Below, one piece after another: positions 8,792 to 17,581 of a stretch of DNA of 64,000 nucleotides. The stretch covers positions 1 through 64,000 of the forward strand of contig DATFFT010000006.1 in NCBI GenBank assembly GCA_035249905.1. The letters run 5' to 3'. This stretch comes from JAOUEA01 sp035249905. Its GTDB lineage: Bacteria > Actinomycetota > UBA4738 > HRBIN12. Positions within the stretch are counted from its first letter, which is position 1; every line of letters starts with the position of its first letter. The translations under genes and the position numbers were made by a program. The notes under the pieces are model-generated. The model did not search any database. It was given only the letters and a program-made list of their open reading frames with translations, and had not been told where the DNA came from.

Positions 8792-9840
8792 TTCCCCTCG
8801 CCCGAACCGCCGGTGCCTGCCCCCTCCCGAACCGGCAGTGTCACGGAGGCTCGACGCTCCTTCGGCGTCGGGTCCCACCGCGTCGAGGATGGCTCCGCGA
8901 GGGTGTTGCGGAGCGTGCCGATGCCCTCGATCTCGAGTTCGACGACGTCGCCGGGGCGCAGCTTCCGGAACAGCTCGAGGCCGCACCCCAGGCCGACCGT
9001 GCCGCTGCCGATCACCTGGCCGGGCACGACCACCTCGTTCCGCGAGACGTACGCGACGAGCTCGGCGAGGCTCCACGTCAGCGTCGACGTCGACCCGCGC
9101 GACCACTCCTCGCCGTTGACGCGAGCGAGCATCGTGAGGTCGTCGAGCGCGAGCTCGTCGAGGGTCGTGATCCACGGGCCAAGGGCGGTCCCGAAGTCCT
9201 TGCCCTTGGCCGGTCCGAACCCGGCGGTCATCTCGCGGGCCTGCACGTCGCGCGCACTCAGGTCGTTCATGACCGTCACGCCCAGCACGTGCTCGAGGGC
9301 CTCCTCGGGGCGGAGGTCCCGTCCCTCTCGGCCGATCACCACGGCGATCTCCAGCTCGTAGTCCATGAACACCGCGCCGCCGGGCCACGGAACGGTCTGC
9401 TCGTGCCCAAAGACCGTGATCGGGTTCATCTTGTAGTAGACGGGCACCTCGTAGAAGAGGTCGGGCACCTCGCGCTTCCCGCGGGCGTGGGCGTTCACGA
9501 GGTGCTGCTCGAAGGCCGAGCCGTCGATCATCATCGGTGGATCGATCGCCGGAGCCCACGTGACCTCGTCGAACGGGATCATGGCCTGCGCGTCGGGCGC
9601 GGCGATCGCGTCGGCCGCCCGATCCAGGAACGCCGGCCCCGAGGCGATCGACCGTGCGAGGCTCGGCGGGACGAGCGCGGACGCGAGACGCTGGGCGGCC
9701 TCGCTCGTGGCGCCCTCGGCCTCCAGCCGACGTCGCTCGGCCACGCGCAGATCGATCACGACCTCGTCGTCGGAGAGTACGGCGACCGGCCGAGGGCGTG
9801 GTCCGTCGGGACCGTCGCGCAATATCGTCGAGATCTTCAC
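8788..9840 (-). CDS. Fumarylacetoacetate hydrolase-family protein
   Basis: This 350-residue FAH-fold hydrolase, decarboxylase or isomerase cleaves or rearranges acylpyruvate-like compounds using a divalent metal. The metal-binding residues fit Glu162 and Glu164 (in MDYELEIAVVIG) and Asp193 in NDLSARDVQ. GTG at 9840 is preferred because it overlaps the stop of a short upstream reading frame (GTGA) and is preceded by GAGGGG; a GTG at 9861 is the alternative. The family also includes 2-oxo-hepta-3-ene-1,7-dioate hydratases and ureidoglycolate lyases, so the substrate is open. Operon context suggests degradation of a ring-cleavage or acylpyruvate-type intermediate. Confidence 0.85.
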   Translation of the reverse strand: MKISTILRDGPDGPRPRPVAVLSDDEVVIDLRVAERRRLEAEGATSEAAQRLASALVPPSLARSIASGPAFLDRAADAIAAPDAQAMIPFDEVTWAPAIDPPMMIDGSAFEQHLVNAHARGKREVPDLFYEVPVYYKMNPITVFGHEQTVPWPGGAVFMDYELEIAVVIGREGRDLRPEEALEHVLGVTVMNDLSARDVQAREMTAGFGPAKGKDFGTALGPWITTLDELALDDLTMLARVNGEEWSRGSTSTLTWSLAELVAYVSRNEVVVPGQVIGSGTVGLGCGLELFRKLRPGDVVELEIEGIGTLRNTLAEPSSTRWDPTPKERRASVTLPVREGAGTGGSGEGK

Positions 9841-9902
9841 GGCCGGCCCCTCGTCCACCACCGATCGGACACCGCGCCGTCTCGCGCCAACAGATCCCTC
9901 AT
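9837..9902 (-). CDS. Short coupled leader frame upstream of the FAH-family gene
   Basis: A 21-codon frame (MRDLLARDGAVSDRWWTRGR, then P) has a very good ribosome-binding site, AAAGGAG, six bases before its ATG. Its TGA overlaps the GTG of the FAH-family gene as GTGA. The FAH start itself has a weaker site, so translation of this frame could deliver ribosomes to it. It may function only in coupling. No similarity recognised. It could also be a chance frame, but signal strength and overlap argue for use. Confidence 0.35.
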   Translation of the reverse strand: MRDLLARDGAVSDRWWTRGRP

Positions 9903-9922
9903 GTGCTGCTCCTTTCGATACG

Positions 9923-11128
9923 TCACATCTGCATCATCGACCGTTCGATCTCGCGCAGCTCGCGCTGGCTCGGTTCCTCCAGGACGAACCGTCGCAGCAC
10001 GACGATGATCGTCGCGGCTGCGAAGGATGCGATCGCGGCCGCGAGCCAGGCGGCCGAGAACGAGATCTCCTCTGCCAGGAAGCCCAACCCGATCGGTCCG
10101 GCGATCGCTCCGGCGAAGGCGCCGGTCTGCGTGATGCCCACGGCGGGGCCGGGGGCGGCGGGGTTCAGCTTCACCATCGCGAGGTTGTACGAACCGAGCC
10201 AGGACCACCCGGTCGCGAACGAGATCGGGACCGCGAAGAGCATCGCCCACTCCCGCCCCAGGCCCAGCATCAGGAATCCGACCCCGCCGACGGCCAGCAT
10301 CCACCCCACGAGGTCCAGCTGACTCCCGCGGCGCCGATCGGACCAATGCCCGATCAGGAGCCTGCTCGTGAGTCCGACGAGGCTGCCCGTCGCCACGAGC
10401 ACGCCGGCCGCCCCCTCGCCCATGCCGGAGGCCACGACGGTGCTGAGGGTATAGGCGCCGAGCGAGGCCGCCGCCGAGCTCCCGAGCCCGAAACCCACGG
10501 CGGCCACGATCAGCGCGCCGAGCGACATGTCGGCCCTGCCCTGCGGCCGACGCTCCGTCGGACGTCCCGACGAGCCGGGGATCGCCACGAGCACCAGGGC
10601 GGCCAACGCCGCCGCCGCCGCGTATGCCCAACGCCACCCGACCGTCAGGGCGATCGCAGGTACCGAGAGCCCGGCCAGCAACGACGCGATCGGGATCGAC
10701 GAGTGCTTGAGGCCGAACGCGAGCCCCTGGCGGCCGGCCACGACGTCCCTCGCGATCAGCACGCTCGTCGCGGTGCGGGTCAACGCGGTCGCGACACCCG
10801 AGAGCGCGACGAACACCGACAGGATCACCGGCGAGGTGGCCCGCCCCGCGATGCCGAGCAGGGCCACGATGTAAACGGCCGTGCCGATCCGGAGCGACCA
10901 CGCCGTCCCCACGCGATCGGATGCACGCGACATCGGCGTCGAGAGCAGAGCGGCGCACGCGAAGTAGGTGGCGTAGACGAGCCCGAGCGCATCGATCGAC
11001 AGGCCGATGCCCTCCCGGAGCTGGACGGCGAGTGCCCCGGTGAGGAAGATCGGCAGCACCCCAACCGCGTCGACGGCCATGCTGACCGCGGCCGGGCGCA
11101 GCCACGAGCGGGGGTGGTCACGGTCCAC
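9923..11128 (-). CDS. MFS transporter
   Basis: This major facilitator superfamily permease has 401 residues and about twelve predicted membrane helices. The usual inter-helix 2-3 loop appears in variant form (STPMSRASDRVGTAWSLRIG), and the central cytoplasmic loop is short (GSSGRPTERRPQGR). A GTG at 11128, preceded by AAGGGGGCGGG, gives a normal MFS length; the open frame upstream overlaps the amidohydrolase gene and is not credible. It sits inside the leftward catabolic operon between the amidohydrolase and the FAH-family gene, so it probably imports the pathway substrate or exports an intermediate. The substrate cannot be read from the sequence. Confidence 0.82.
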   Translation of the reverse strand: MDRDHPRSWLRPAAVSMAVDAVGVLPIFLTGALAVQLREGIGLSIDALGLVYATYFACAALLSTPMSRASDRVGTAWSLRIGTAVYIVALLGIAGRATSPVILSVFVALSGVATALTRTATSVLIARDVVAGRQGLAFGLKHSSIPIASLLAGLSVPAIALTVGWRWAYAAAAALAALVLVAIPGSSGRPTERRPQGRADMSLGALIVAAVGFGLGSSAAASLGAYTLSTVVASGMGEGAAGVLVATGSLVGLTSRLLIGHWSDRRRGSQLDLVGWMLAVGGVGFLMLGLGREWAMLFAVPISFATGWSWLGSYNLAMVKLNPAAPGPAVGITQTGAFAGAIAGPIGLGFLAEEISFSAAWLAAAIASFAAATIIVVLRRFVLEEPSQRELREIERSMMQM

Positions 11129-11160
11129 CCCGCCCCCTTGCGGTCCGCGGGCGTCGGCGC

Positions 11161-12159
11161 TCAGTCCAGGCCGAGCAACCGGCTCGCGGTCCCACCGAGG
11201 ATCTTGTCCACGATGGCCGGGTCGTCGATCGCCTCCTTGACCTTGCCGACCGGGTCGACCTCGCCCATGTCGAACGGATGGTCGCTCCCCAGCACGACCT
11301 GGTCCTCGCCGAGCCGCTCGACGAGGTAGCGGACCCCCGCCGGGTCGTGGGTGAGGGAGTCGGCGTAGACGTCGACGAGGTAGTCGCTCGGGAGCTTGAT
11401 CGTCGTGTCGGCCTGCTTGCTGAGCCGGTCGCGATACCCGTGGTCCCAACGGCCGACCAGGCACGGGAACGCGCCCCCGCCGTGGGAGAAGACGATCTTC
11501 AGCCCGGGCAGCCGCTCGTACACGCCGCCGAACACCAAGGAGGCGACCGAGACCGCGGTGTCGATCGGCAGCCCGACGAAGTTCTTCAGCTCGTGCTCCT
11601 TCATGCGCTCGGGGCCGAGCGGCGAGAGCCCATGCGAGAACACCACGATGTCGAGCTCGCGCACGCGCTCCCAGAACGGGAACAACGACTCGTCACCGAG
11701 GTTCTTCCCGTCGATGTTGCTGCCGACCTGCACGCCTTTGAAGCCGTAGTCGTCGACGACCCGCTGCAGCTCCTGCAGCGCGAGATCGACGTCCTGCAGC
11801 GGCACGTTGGCCATCGGCAGGATGCGACCGTCGTGCCCCTCGGCGACCTCGGCGTACGCATCGTTGATCGCGCGGCTGACGCCGAGCCCGATCTGCGGAT
11901 CGCAGTCCAGGTGCGACAGGGGCGGAGCGATCGACGCGCACGCCGCGTCGAGGCCGGCGGCGTCGAGGTCGGCGACGATCGTGGCCGGGTCGGTCAGGAA
12001 CCCCGGCAACGGCTGCTTGAAACCGTTGTCGAGCTTCACCAGCGCCGAGCCGTCGTCCTTCGTGACGACCTGTCCCGCGATCGGAACGGCGCCCGACACC
12101 ACAGCGTCGGCGAAGGCCTTCGGCACGTGGTGCCAGTGGACGTCGATGGACTTCGTCAT
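11161..12159 (-). CDS. Amidohydrolase 2-family protein (ACMSD-like TIM barrel)
   Basis: This 332-residue metal-dependent hydrolase or decarboxylase belongs to the aminocarboxymuconate-semialdehyde decarboxylase group. The N-terminal metal motif is H8-W-H10 (DVHWHH); further ligands are expected in VVFSHGLSP and IVFSHGGGAFP, and the catalytic Asp in GSDHPFDMG. Such proteins decarboxylate or hydrolyse (hydroxy)benzoates, picolinate-type or semialdehyde intermediates in ring-cleavage pathways. A divergent paralogue with the same architecture lies at 29920-30948, also in an operon with an HMGL-like lyase. Its start is five bases from the end of the upstream crotonase gene, suggesting co-translation. 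Confidence 0.87.
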   Translation of the reverse strand: MTKSIDVHWHHVPKAFADAVVSGAVPIAGQVVTKDDGSALVKLDNGFKQPLPGFLTDPATIVADLDAAGLDAACASIAPPLSHLDCDPQIGLGVSRAINDAYAEVAEGHDGRILPMANVPLQDVDLALQELQRVVDDYGFKGVQVGSNIDGKNLGDESLFPFWERVRELDIVVFSHGLSPLGPERMKEHELKNFVGLPIDTAVSVASLVFGGVYERLPGLKIVFSHGGGAFPCLVGRWDHGYRDRLSKQADTTIKLPSDYLVDVYADSLTHDPAGVRYLVERLGEDQVVLGSDHPFDMGEVDPVGKVKEAIDDPAIVDKILGGTASRLLGLD

Positions 12160-12163
12160 CCCT

Positions 12164-12958
12164 TCACTTCCCCTTCCAGTCCGGAGCTCGATGTTCCTCG
12201 AACGCCCTCGCACCCTCCTTGAGGTCCTCGGAATCCCAGACCTCCTTGAGGATGTACGCCGAGAGCTCCAACGCATCGCGGAGCCCGAGGTTCAGTCCCT
12301 GCATGATCGCCTGCTTCGAGTAGCGCACGGCCAGCGGAGCGTTCTTCAGTACGTCGCGTGCGATCTCCTCCGCGCGCTCGAGCAGCCGATCGGCGGGCAC
12401 CACCTCGGTGATGAGGCCGATCCGGTGCGCCTCCTCGGCATCGATACGGTAGTCCTTGCCCTGCAAAGTCATGCGGAGCACATAGTTCAACGGGATCCGG
12501 CGCGACAGGCCGATCGGCTCCCATCCGGAGATCAGGCCGACGTTGACGTGCGGATCGAAGAACTGAGCGTTCTCCGACCCGATGATGATGTCGGTGTCAC
12601 ACAGGAAGTGGAGCCCGCCGCCACAACAGATCCCGTTGACCGCGCACACGATCGGCTTGTGGATCTCCTCCATGAGCCTCGCGATCGGCAGCCACACGTG
12701 ACCCATGGGGCGGGTCCGTGACTCCTTCACGTCGACCCCCGTACAGAAGAACTTCTCCCCCGCCGACGTGAGGATCGCGACCCAGGTGTCGTCGTCGTCA
12801 CGGAAGTCGGCCCAGATCGCCTCCATCTCGTCGCACATCTGCACGTTGAAGGAGTTGCCCGCGCGCTCCCGGTTCAACGTGACGTAGGCGATCCGATCCC
12901 GCTTCTCGTAGAGGGTCTCGACGAGGTCGAGGTCTCCGAGCCGTTCGATGCGTCTCAC
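12164..12958 (-). CDS. Enoyl-CoA hydratase/isomerase (crotonase) family protein
   Basis: This 264-residue crotonase-fold protein would handle an acyl-CoA intermediate. It shows the RERAGNSFN N-terminal loop, an oxyanion-hole segment GEKFFCTGVDVKE and the second oxyanion glycine block NGICCGGGLHFLCD. The acidic residues at the usual two positions are less obvious (FFDPHVNVGLISGWEPIG replaces the normal FxxPExxxGLxPxxGG), so hydration, isomerisation, decarboxylation or C-C hydrolysis are all possible. It starts at GTG12958 with GAGGAGG a few bases upstream. It lies between the SDR and amidohydrolase genes in the leftward operon. Confidence 0.85.
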   Translation of the reverse strand: MRRIERLGDLDLVETLYEKRDRIAYVTLNRERAGNSFNVQMCDEMEAIWADFRDDDDTWVAILTSAGEKFFCTGVDVKESRTRPMGHVWLPIARLMEEIHKPIVCAVNGICCGGGLHFLCDTDIIIGSENAQFFDPHVNVGLISGWEPIGLSRRIPLNYVLRMTLQGKDYRIDAEEAHRIGLITEVVPADRLLERAEEIARDVLKNAPLAVRYSKQAIMQGLNLGLRDALELSAYILKEVWDSEDLKEGARAFEEHRAPDWKGK

Positions 12959-12984
12959 GCGTCCTCCTCGTCTCGCGTCGGCGA

Positions 12985-13767
12985 TCAGATCGGCGAGAAG
13001 CCCCCGTCGACGTTGATCGCCTGCATCGTGATCGCCCCGGCGCCATCGGAGCAGAGGAAGACCACGAGCGGCACGACCTCCTCGGGATCGATGAACCGTC
13101 CGAGCGGGATCTTGCTGATCCAGAACTGCCGGGTCTCCTCGGGCGTCTTGCCCGAATCGCGCGCGAATTTCCGCATGCTGTCCTCCACCATGTCGGTGAG
13201 GACGAACCCCGGGCAGATCGCGTTCACGGTCACGCCGTGCGGCGCGGCCTCGAACGCCACCTCCTTGGTCAACCCGAGCACGGCGTGCTTCGACGACACG
13301 TAGGCGGCTCGATTCGGGCCGATCGGCACCTTGCTCGACGTAGAGGCGATGTTGATGACGCGGCCCGAGCCGCGATCGAACATCTCGCCGATGATCTCCC
13401 GGATCGTGAAGAAGTAGGAGTTCACGTTGACCCCGTAGTGGCGTTCCCATACCTCGTCCCGGTGGCCGGCGATGGGCTCGTTGTCGAGCACGCCCGCGCT
13501 GTTGATCAACACGTGGATCTCACCGAGCTCCTCGCGAGCCTTCGCGACGGCCGCCTTCACCTGTTCACGGTCGCTCACGTCGGCGGGGATGGCGACCCCG
13601 CGTCCTCCGAGCCCGTCGAGCTCCTCGGCCAGCTCCTTCAGCGCAGACTCGGTCCGGGCGACCAGAGCCAAGGTGGCCCCCTCCTTGGCCAGCCCGCGGG
13701 CCATCTCCCGGCCCATGCCCTTGCTCGCGCCGGTCAGGAAGACGTTCTTGCCGTCCATCTGTCCCAT
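12985..13767 (-). CDS. Short-chain dehydrogenase/reductase
   Basis: This classical SDR of 260 residues is probably a 3-oxoacyl or 3-hydroxyacyl reductase/dehydrogenase. The cofactor motif is TGASKGMG at 12-19, NSAG at 89-92, the catalytic Tyr156 and Lys160 are in YVSSK, and the C-terminal NVDGG block is typical. Arg20 and Arg38 after the Rossmann strand favour NADP(H), though this is only suggestive. AAGGAGCGGAG precedes the ATG. Position between the HMGL-like lyase and the crotonase is consistent with oxidation or reduction of the acyl-CoA intermediate. Confidence 0.9.
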   Translation of the reverse strand: MGQMDGKNVFLTGASKGMGREMARGLAKEGATLALVARTESALKELAEELDGLGGRGVAIPADVSDREQVKAAVAKAREELGEIHVLINSAGVLDNEPIAGHRDEVWERHYGVNVNSYFFTIREIIGEMFDRGSGRVINIASTSSKVPIGPNRAAYVSSKHAVLGLTKEVAFEAAPHGVTVNAICPGFVLTDMVEDSMRKFARDSGKTPEETRQFWISKIPLGRFIDPEEVVPLVVFLCSDGAGAITMQAINVDGGFSPI

Positions 13768-13797
13768 CTCCGCTCCTTCTCCCCTCGATCGCGTCGG

Positions 13798-15162
13798 TCA
13801 GGACCGGCGCTGCTCTTCCTCGACGATCGCCGCGAACACCCGGTCGGATGGTTCGCGCCGACGCTGACGAACCTCGGTGCGGACCCGCTCGAGCACCCGG
13901 TTGGCCGTGTCCTCGTCGACCGGATCCCACCCGTGGTCGATGATCTTCTTCTGGATCGCCATCGGCCCCGAGTAGTGACAGAGCGGGACGTACGCGTCGT
14001 TGCCGATCACCCTCGGCGACCAGGCGTTGAACGACCACTCGTCCCCTTCCGGCAGCGCATAGTGAACCTCGGCGGCGTGACTGAATGCCGTCTTCCCCGT
14101 GCCGGACATGTGGGGTGGGATCGGCTGATTCCACACGTCGGCAACCCATTCGGACAGGTCCTGGAGCTTGTCCAGCTTCATGCCGAGCTCGTAGCCGTAC
14201 ATGATCTGCAACACCGAGGCGAGCACCGCGAGGTTCGGCACACCGGCCCGCTCCCCCAGTCCGTTGATGCATCCTTCGAGCACCTCGGCTCCACCTTCCA
14301 GAGCGGCCAGCTGGCCGGCCGTGCCGAGCTCGAAGTCGTTGTGGCTGTGGATCGCGAGCGGGATGTCGGGACCGAGGATCTGCTTGACCTCCCACGTGTG
14401 GTGCTTGTAGACGGCGGGGATGCACGAGCCGCAGATGTCGTCGATGCGGAGCGCGTCGATGCCGGCCTCTTTCAGACGGCGGACGATCTCCTTCAGCCAG
14501 TCGAGATCGAGGCGCGAGAAGTCCATCAGGTTGGGGTTCATGTAGGCGCCCTGCTCCTTGCCGTACTGGATCGCTTCACATGCGCGATCGAGCGCCTCCT
14601 CCCGGGTGATCGTGAGCCCGCCCATGGACTCCACGAGCTTGTAGTTGTAGTCGCTGATCGCGAACGCCGGACAGATGATGTCGGCGCCTGCATCGAGACA
14701 GAGGTCGATCTCCTCCCGGCAAGCTTCCGGGTTCAGCGCTGCGGTGGGATGCACGAGGGCCTGGATGCGGAAGTTCACGCCCATCGCCTTCGTGCGCTTG
14801 ATCTCCTCGATGTAGTCGTGGTGCATCTCGACGATGTGGACACCGACGTCGTCGATGCGCCGAACGAACTCGAGCACCTCGTCGAGACCGACCGAGACGC
14901 CCGAGACCTGGCGCCCCTCGCGCAGGGTCATGTCCATCAACTGGACCTGGTCGGGCAGGTGCATGCCCTCGCGCACCCGCTCGTCGAAGTTGTACGGGCT
15001 CACCGCCCACATGCCCTCGCGGAAGCCGGGGGTGCCCTCGCGCGGCAGGCTCTTGCCGTCGGTATCGCTCGGAGCCTGCGTCTCGGCCCTGATGTCCACC
15101 TCGGAACGGCCGTGTCCCATGTCGATCACCAACGTCTTCCCCTTCTCTCCGCGCCGGCTCAC
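13798..15162 (-). CDS. HMGL-like (DRE-TIM) lyase/synthase, first gene of leftward operon
   Basis: This 454-residue DRE-TIM metallolyase belongs to the family of HMG-CoA lyase, isopropylmalate, homocitrate and citramalate synthases. The motif at the end of strand 1 reads MDMTLREGRQ (residues about 76-85), so the usual RDGEQ is altered to REGRQ; the metal-binding HSHND motif is intact. The reaction is an aldol-type C-C cleavage or formation on an acyl-CoA or 2-oxo acid. A paralogue at 33936-35153 shares the unusual N-terminal block (SPYNF here, SPWNF there) but keeps RDGEQ. GTG15162, with GAGAGGA about ten bases upstream, is used; TTG/GTG near 15132 and ATG15120 are alternatives. Co-transcribed with the SDR 30 bases downstream. 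Confidence 0.85.
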   Translation of the reverse strand: MSRRGEKGKTLVIDMGHGRSEVDIRAETQAPSDTDGKSLPREGTPGFREGMWAVSPYNFDERVREGMHLPDQVQLMDMTLREGRQVSGVSVGLDEVLEFVRRIDDVGVHIVEMHHDYIEEIKRTKAMGVNFRIQALVHPTAALNPEACREEIDLCLDAGADIICPAFAISDYNYKLVESMGGLTITREEALDRACEAIQYGKEQGAYMNPNLMDFSRLDLDWLKEIVRRLKEAGIDALRIDDICGSCIPAVYKHHTWEVKQILGPDIPLAIHSHNDFELGTAGQLAALEGGAEVLEGCINGLGERAGVPNLAVLASVLQIMYGYELGMKLDKLQDLSEWVADVWNQPIPPHMSGTGKTAFSHAAEVHYALPEGDEWSFNAWSPRVIGNDAYVPLCHYSGPMAIQKKIIDHGWDPVDEDTANRVLERVRTEVRQRRREPSDRVFAAIVEEEQRRS

Positions 15163-15333
15163 GCCGGACGCATCCTCTCGCTCCCCGTCCCGCCCCTCAC
15201 CGCAGCTGGGCGGACAGCTCGGCCGCGCCGTCGGTCAGAGGCGAAGGGCTCGACGGGCCGGATGCTAGGCGGGCGCCCCAGACGACCGCAAGCGAAGCTC
15301 ATTTGATTCACGTTCGAACCATCTCTGACGAAC

Positions 15334-15363
15334 TTGCTCTCACGCGCCGGTCCTGGCTAGGCT
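15334..15363 (+). promoter_or_regulatory. Promoter of the CoA-transferase operon
   Basis: TTGCTC (15334-15339), an 18-base spacer and TAGGCT (15358-15363) form a convincing vegetative-type promoter for the rightward operon. Transcription would begin near 15370-15373, at or just before the ATG of a 30-codon leader frame. The rest of the 15163-15372 divergent gap shows no clear operator by eye. Confidence 0.55.
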
Positions 15364-15372
15364 CGGGTCTCG

Positions 15373-15465
15373 ATGCGACAGCGTGCCGTCTACCCCGACG
15401 TTCCGCGACGGAGATGGTTCGACGCTAGCGCCAACGTCGATCCGCGCCGGGCCGGGACGGGATGA
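15373..15465 (+). CDS. 30-codon leaderless upstream frame coupled to the CoA-transferase
   Basis: The ATG lies nine bases after the TAGGCT hexamer, the spacing seen at leaderless genes elsewhere in this window. The 30-residue frame is arginine-rich, begins MRQRAVYPDVPRRRWF and ends with a TGA that overlaps the CoA-transferase ATG (ATGA). It may serve to carry ribosomes to the downstream start. It is too short to assign and may only be regulatory. Confidence 0.35.
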   Translation: MRQRAVYPDVPRRRWFDASANVDPRRAGTG

Positions 15466-16667
15466 CCGTGATGCTCGAACACCTGCGCATCGTCGAGCTG
15501 GGGCAGGTGATCGCCGGAACCTTCGGAGGCATGATCCTGTCGGATCTGGGTGCCGACGTAATCAAGGTCGAACCGCCGAGCGGCGACGCCGGCCGACGAT
15601 CGGCGATCTATGGCATCGGCGACGAGAGCGCGATCCACCTCACGCACAATCGGAACAAGCGCAGCGTGGTGCTCGACCTGAAGACCCAGGACGGCCGCGA
15701 GGTGCTCTTCGACCTGGTCCGCACCGCCGACGCCGTCGTCGAGAACTTCCGGCCCGGGGTGATCGATCGGCTCGGGGTCGGCTTCGATCGCATGCGTGAG
15801 GTGAATCCCCGGGTCGTGCTGGTCTCGGTGTCCGGCTTCGGCCAGGAGAGCCCCTACCGCGACCTGCCCGCCTACGACCTCATCCTGCAGGCGATGACCG
15901 GCCATATGTCGATCATGGGCGAGTCGGGACGGCCGCCGGTGATCATGGGCATCCCGGTGGCGGACCTGCTCGCGGGGGTGTTCGCCGCGATCGCCGTGCT
16001 CGCCGGGGTCGAAGGCACGCGGGCTCGAGGCAGAGGCGAGCACTTCGACGTCGCGATGTTCGACGTGATGGTCGAGATGCTCGCCCACGTCGGCACCCTG
16101 TACCTCAACACGGGCCAAGACCAAGAACCACGGGGCTCGGCGCACCCGTTCATCACACCGTGGCAGGCATTCCGGTGCGCCGACGACGCCTACATCGTGG
16201 TCGCCCCTCGCGAGGAGCACTTCTGGACGAAGCTCCGCGCAGCCCTCGGCGATCCCGAGGAGCTCGCGCGGCCGGAGTTCGACGAAGCGAGGTCGCGACA
16301 GATCCATCGGGAGGCGCTGTTGCCGCTGCTCGAGGACATCTTCGCCCGCCGCGACTCGCGCGAGTGGCTCGAGACCCTGCAGGCGGCGGGGGTGCCCGCC
16401 GCGCCGGTCAACCGCATGCCCGAGGTCTTCGACGACCCACACGTGGCGGCGCGGCGCATGGTCCGCTCGTTCTCCCTCGACGACGCGCCGGTGAAGGCCG
16501 TCGGGAACGCCATCAAGGTCCTCGGGAACGAGGAGCCACAGGCGATCGCTCCCCCGGCGCTGGGAGGCGACACCGAGGCCGTGCTGCGGACGGTCCTCGG
16601 ATACGACGAAGCACGCATCGAACGCCTGCGCGACGCAGGCGTGTTCGGCGAGGCGGTCTCGGCATGA
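15462..16667 (+). CDS. CaiB/BaiF-family (type III) CoA-transferase
   Basis: This 401-residue class III CoA-transferase moves CoA from a donor thioester to a carboxylic acid, here presumably the first activation step of the rightward operon. The catalytic Asp168 is in GIPVADLLAG; NRNKRSVVLDLK and the C-terminal PVN block (APVNRMPEVFDDP) are characteristic. Full length. The start ATG overlaps the stop of a 30-codon leader frame; an ATG nine bases further in is the alternative. The next gene overlaps by four bases. No gene-specific donor or acceptor can be deduced. Confidence 0.92.
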   Translation: MTVMLEHLRIVELGQVIAGTFGGMILSDLGADVIKVEPPSGDAGRRSAIYGIGDESAIHLTHNRNKRSVVLDLKTQDGREVLFDLVRTADAVVENFRPGVIDRLGVGFDRMREVNPRVVLVSVSGFGQESPYRDLPAYDLILQAMTGHMSIMGESGRPPVIMGIPVADLLAGVFAAIAVLAGVEGTRARGRGEHFDVAMFDVMVEMLAHVGTLYLNTGQDQEPRGSAHPFITPWQAFRCADDAYIVVAPREEHFWTKLRAALGDPEELARPEFDEARSRQIHREALLPLLEDIFARRDSREWLETLQAAGVPAAPVNRMPEVFDDPHVAARRMVRSFSLDDAPVKAVGNAIKVLGNEEPQAIAPPALGGDTEAVLRTVLGYDEARIERLRDAGVFGEAVSA

Positions 16668-17581
16668 GCCCGCATCGATCCGACGGAGGCGAGCAGCCGC
16701 GGCACGACCCGGCAGGAGGTGCGAACGACGTGGACTCGATCAGGATCGCGGTCGTGCAGACCAGGACCCAGACCGACGACCCGCCGAAGAACGTGGGGCG
16801 GGCCCTCGCGTACGTCGAGCAGGCGGCGGCGCTCGGGGCGCGCATCGTCTGTCTGCCCGAGACGTACCCGGGGCCGTGGACCCCTCCGATGGACTACGAC
16901 GCGATCCCCGACCTCGCCGCGACGGCCCGCGACCTCGACGTGTACGTGATCGCCGGCACGATCGAGCCCCTGCCGGACGACCCGACGAGGCACCTCAACG
17001 CGCTCGTCCTGATCGGTCCCGACGGCCAGGAGGCCGGGCGGTATCGACGAACGACGCCGGACGGACCCTGGATCTATGAGGGCGGATCGTTCTGGGACTT
17101 CGGGTACACGGCGGCGTCGGAGCTGCCGGTCTTCGACGTCGGCGGGTGCACGATCGGGATGCTGGTCTGCAGCGAGGTCTACGTGCCCGAGCTCGCGCGA
17201 CAGCTCGCCCTCAAGGGGGCCGAGATCATCTTCATGCCCGCAGGCCTGTGGAAGATGGCGCAGTGGGACACATGGCGCGTGCTCACCCGGGCTCGCGCGA
17301 TCGAGAACCTGGCCTACACGGCGACCTGCCAGAACATCCTCGGACACGAGTCGTCGAACCCGGGGCTCTCGATGATCTGCTCCCCCGAGGCCGTGCTCGC
17401 AGAGGCATCGGTCGAGGGGATCCTCGTCGCCGACTGCGACCTCGACCGGATCCGCTTCCTTCGAGCCGAACAGGATCGGCGCGGCATCGACAAGGCCTGC
17501 AAGGCCGGTGTGCTGTGGCAGTGGTACAAGCCGGAGCTGTACACCGCCGGCCCGGTCCCGCGGCCGAGCTCGAGCGCATGA
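16664..17581 (+). CDS. Carbon-nitrogen hydrolase (nitrilase fold) with altered catalytic Lys
   Basis: This 305-residue nitrilase-superfamily protein would hydrolyse a nitrile, amide or carbamoyl group through a Glu-Lys-Cys triad. Glu66 (LPETYPGPW) and Cys169 (GMLVCSEVYVPE) are present. At the place where the catalytic Lys normally follows the GxY strand, the sequence reads GRYRRTTPDG, so Arg128 or Arg129 replaces it. The protein may be inactive, altered, or a subgroup with a different base. The first 25 residues are unlike the family and the real start could be GTG16730. It overlaps both neighbours by four bases, so it belongs to the CoA-transferase/MaoC operon. Confidence 0.85.
   Translation: MSPHRSDGGEQPRHDPAGGANDVDSIRIAVVQTRTQTDDPPKNVGRALAYVEQAAALGARIVCLPETYPGPWTPPMDYDAIPDLAATARDLDVYVIAGTIEPLPDDPTRHLNALVLIGPDGQEAGRYRRTTPDGPWIYEGGSFWDFGYTAASELPVFDVGGCTIGMLVCSEVYVPELARQLALKGAEIIFMPAGLWKMAQWDTWRVLTRARAIENLAYTATCQNILGHESSNPGLSMICSPEAVLAEASVEGILVADCDLDRIRFLRAEQDRRGIDKACKAGVLWQWYKPELYTAGPVPRPSSSA

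Noticed and set aside
7292..9361. Long open frame on the strand opposite the AacS and FAH genes
   Set aside because: High GC suppresses stops in antisense frames; the translation is Arg/Pro/His-rich without domains, while the other strand encodes two complete enzymes.
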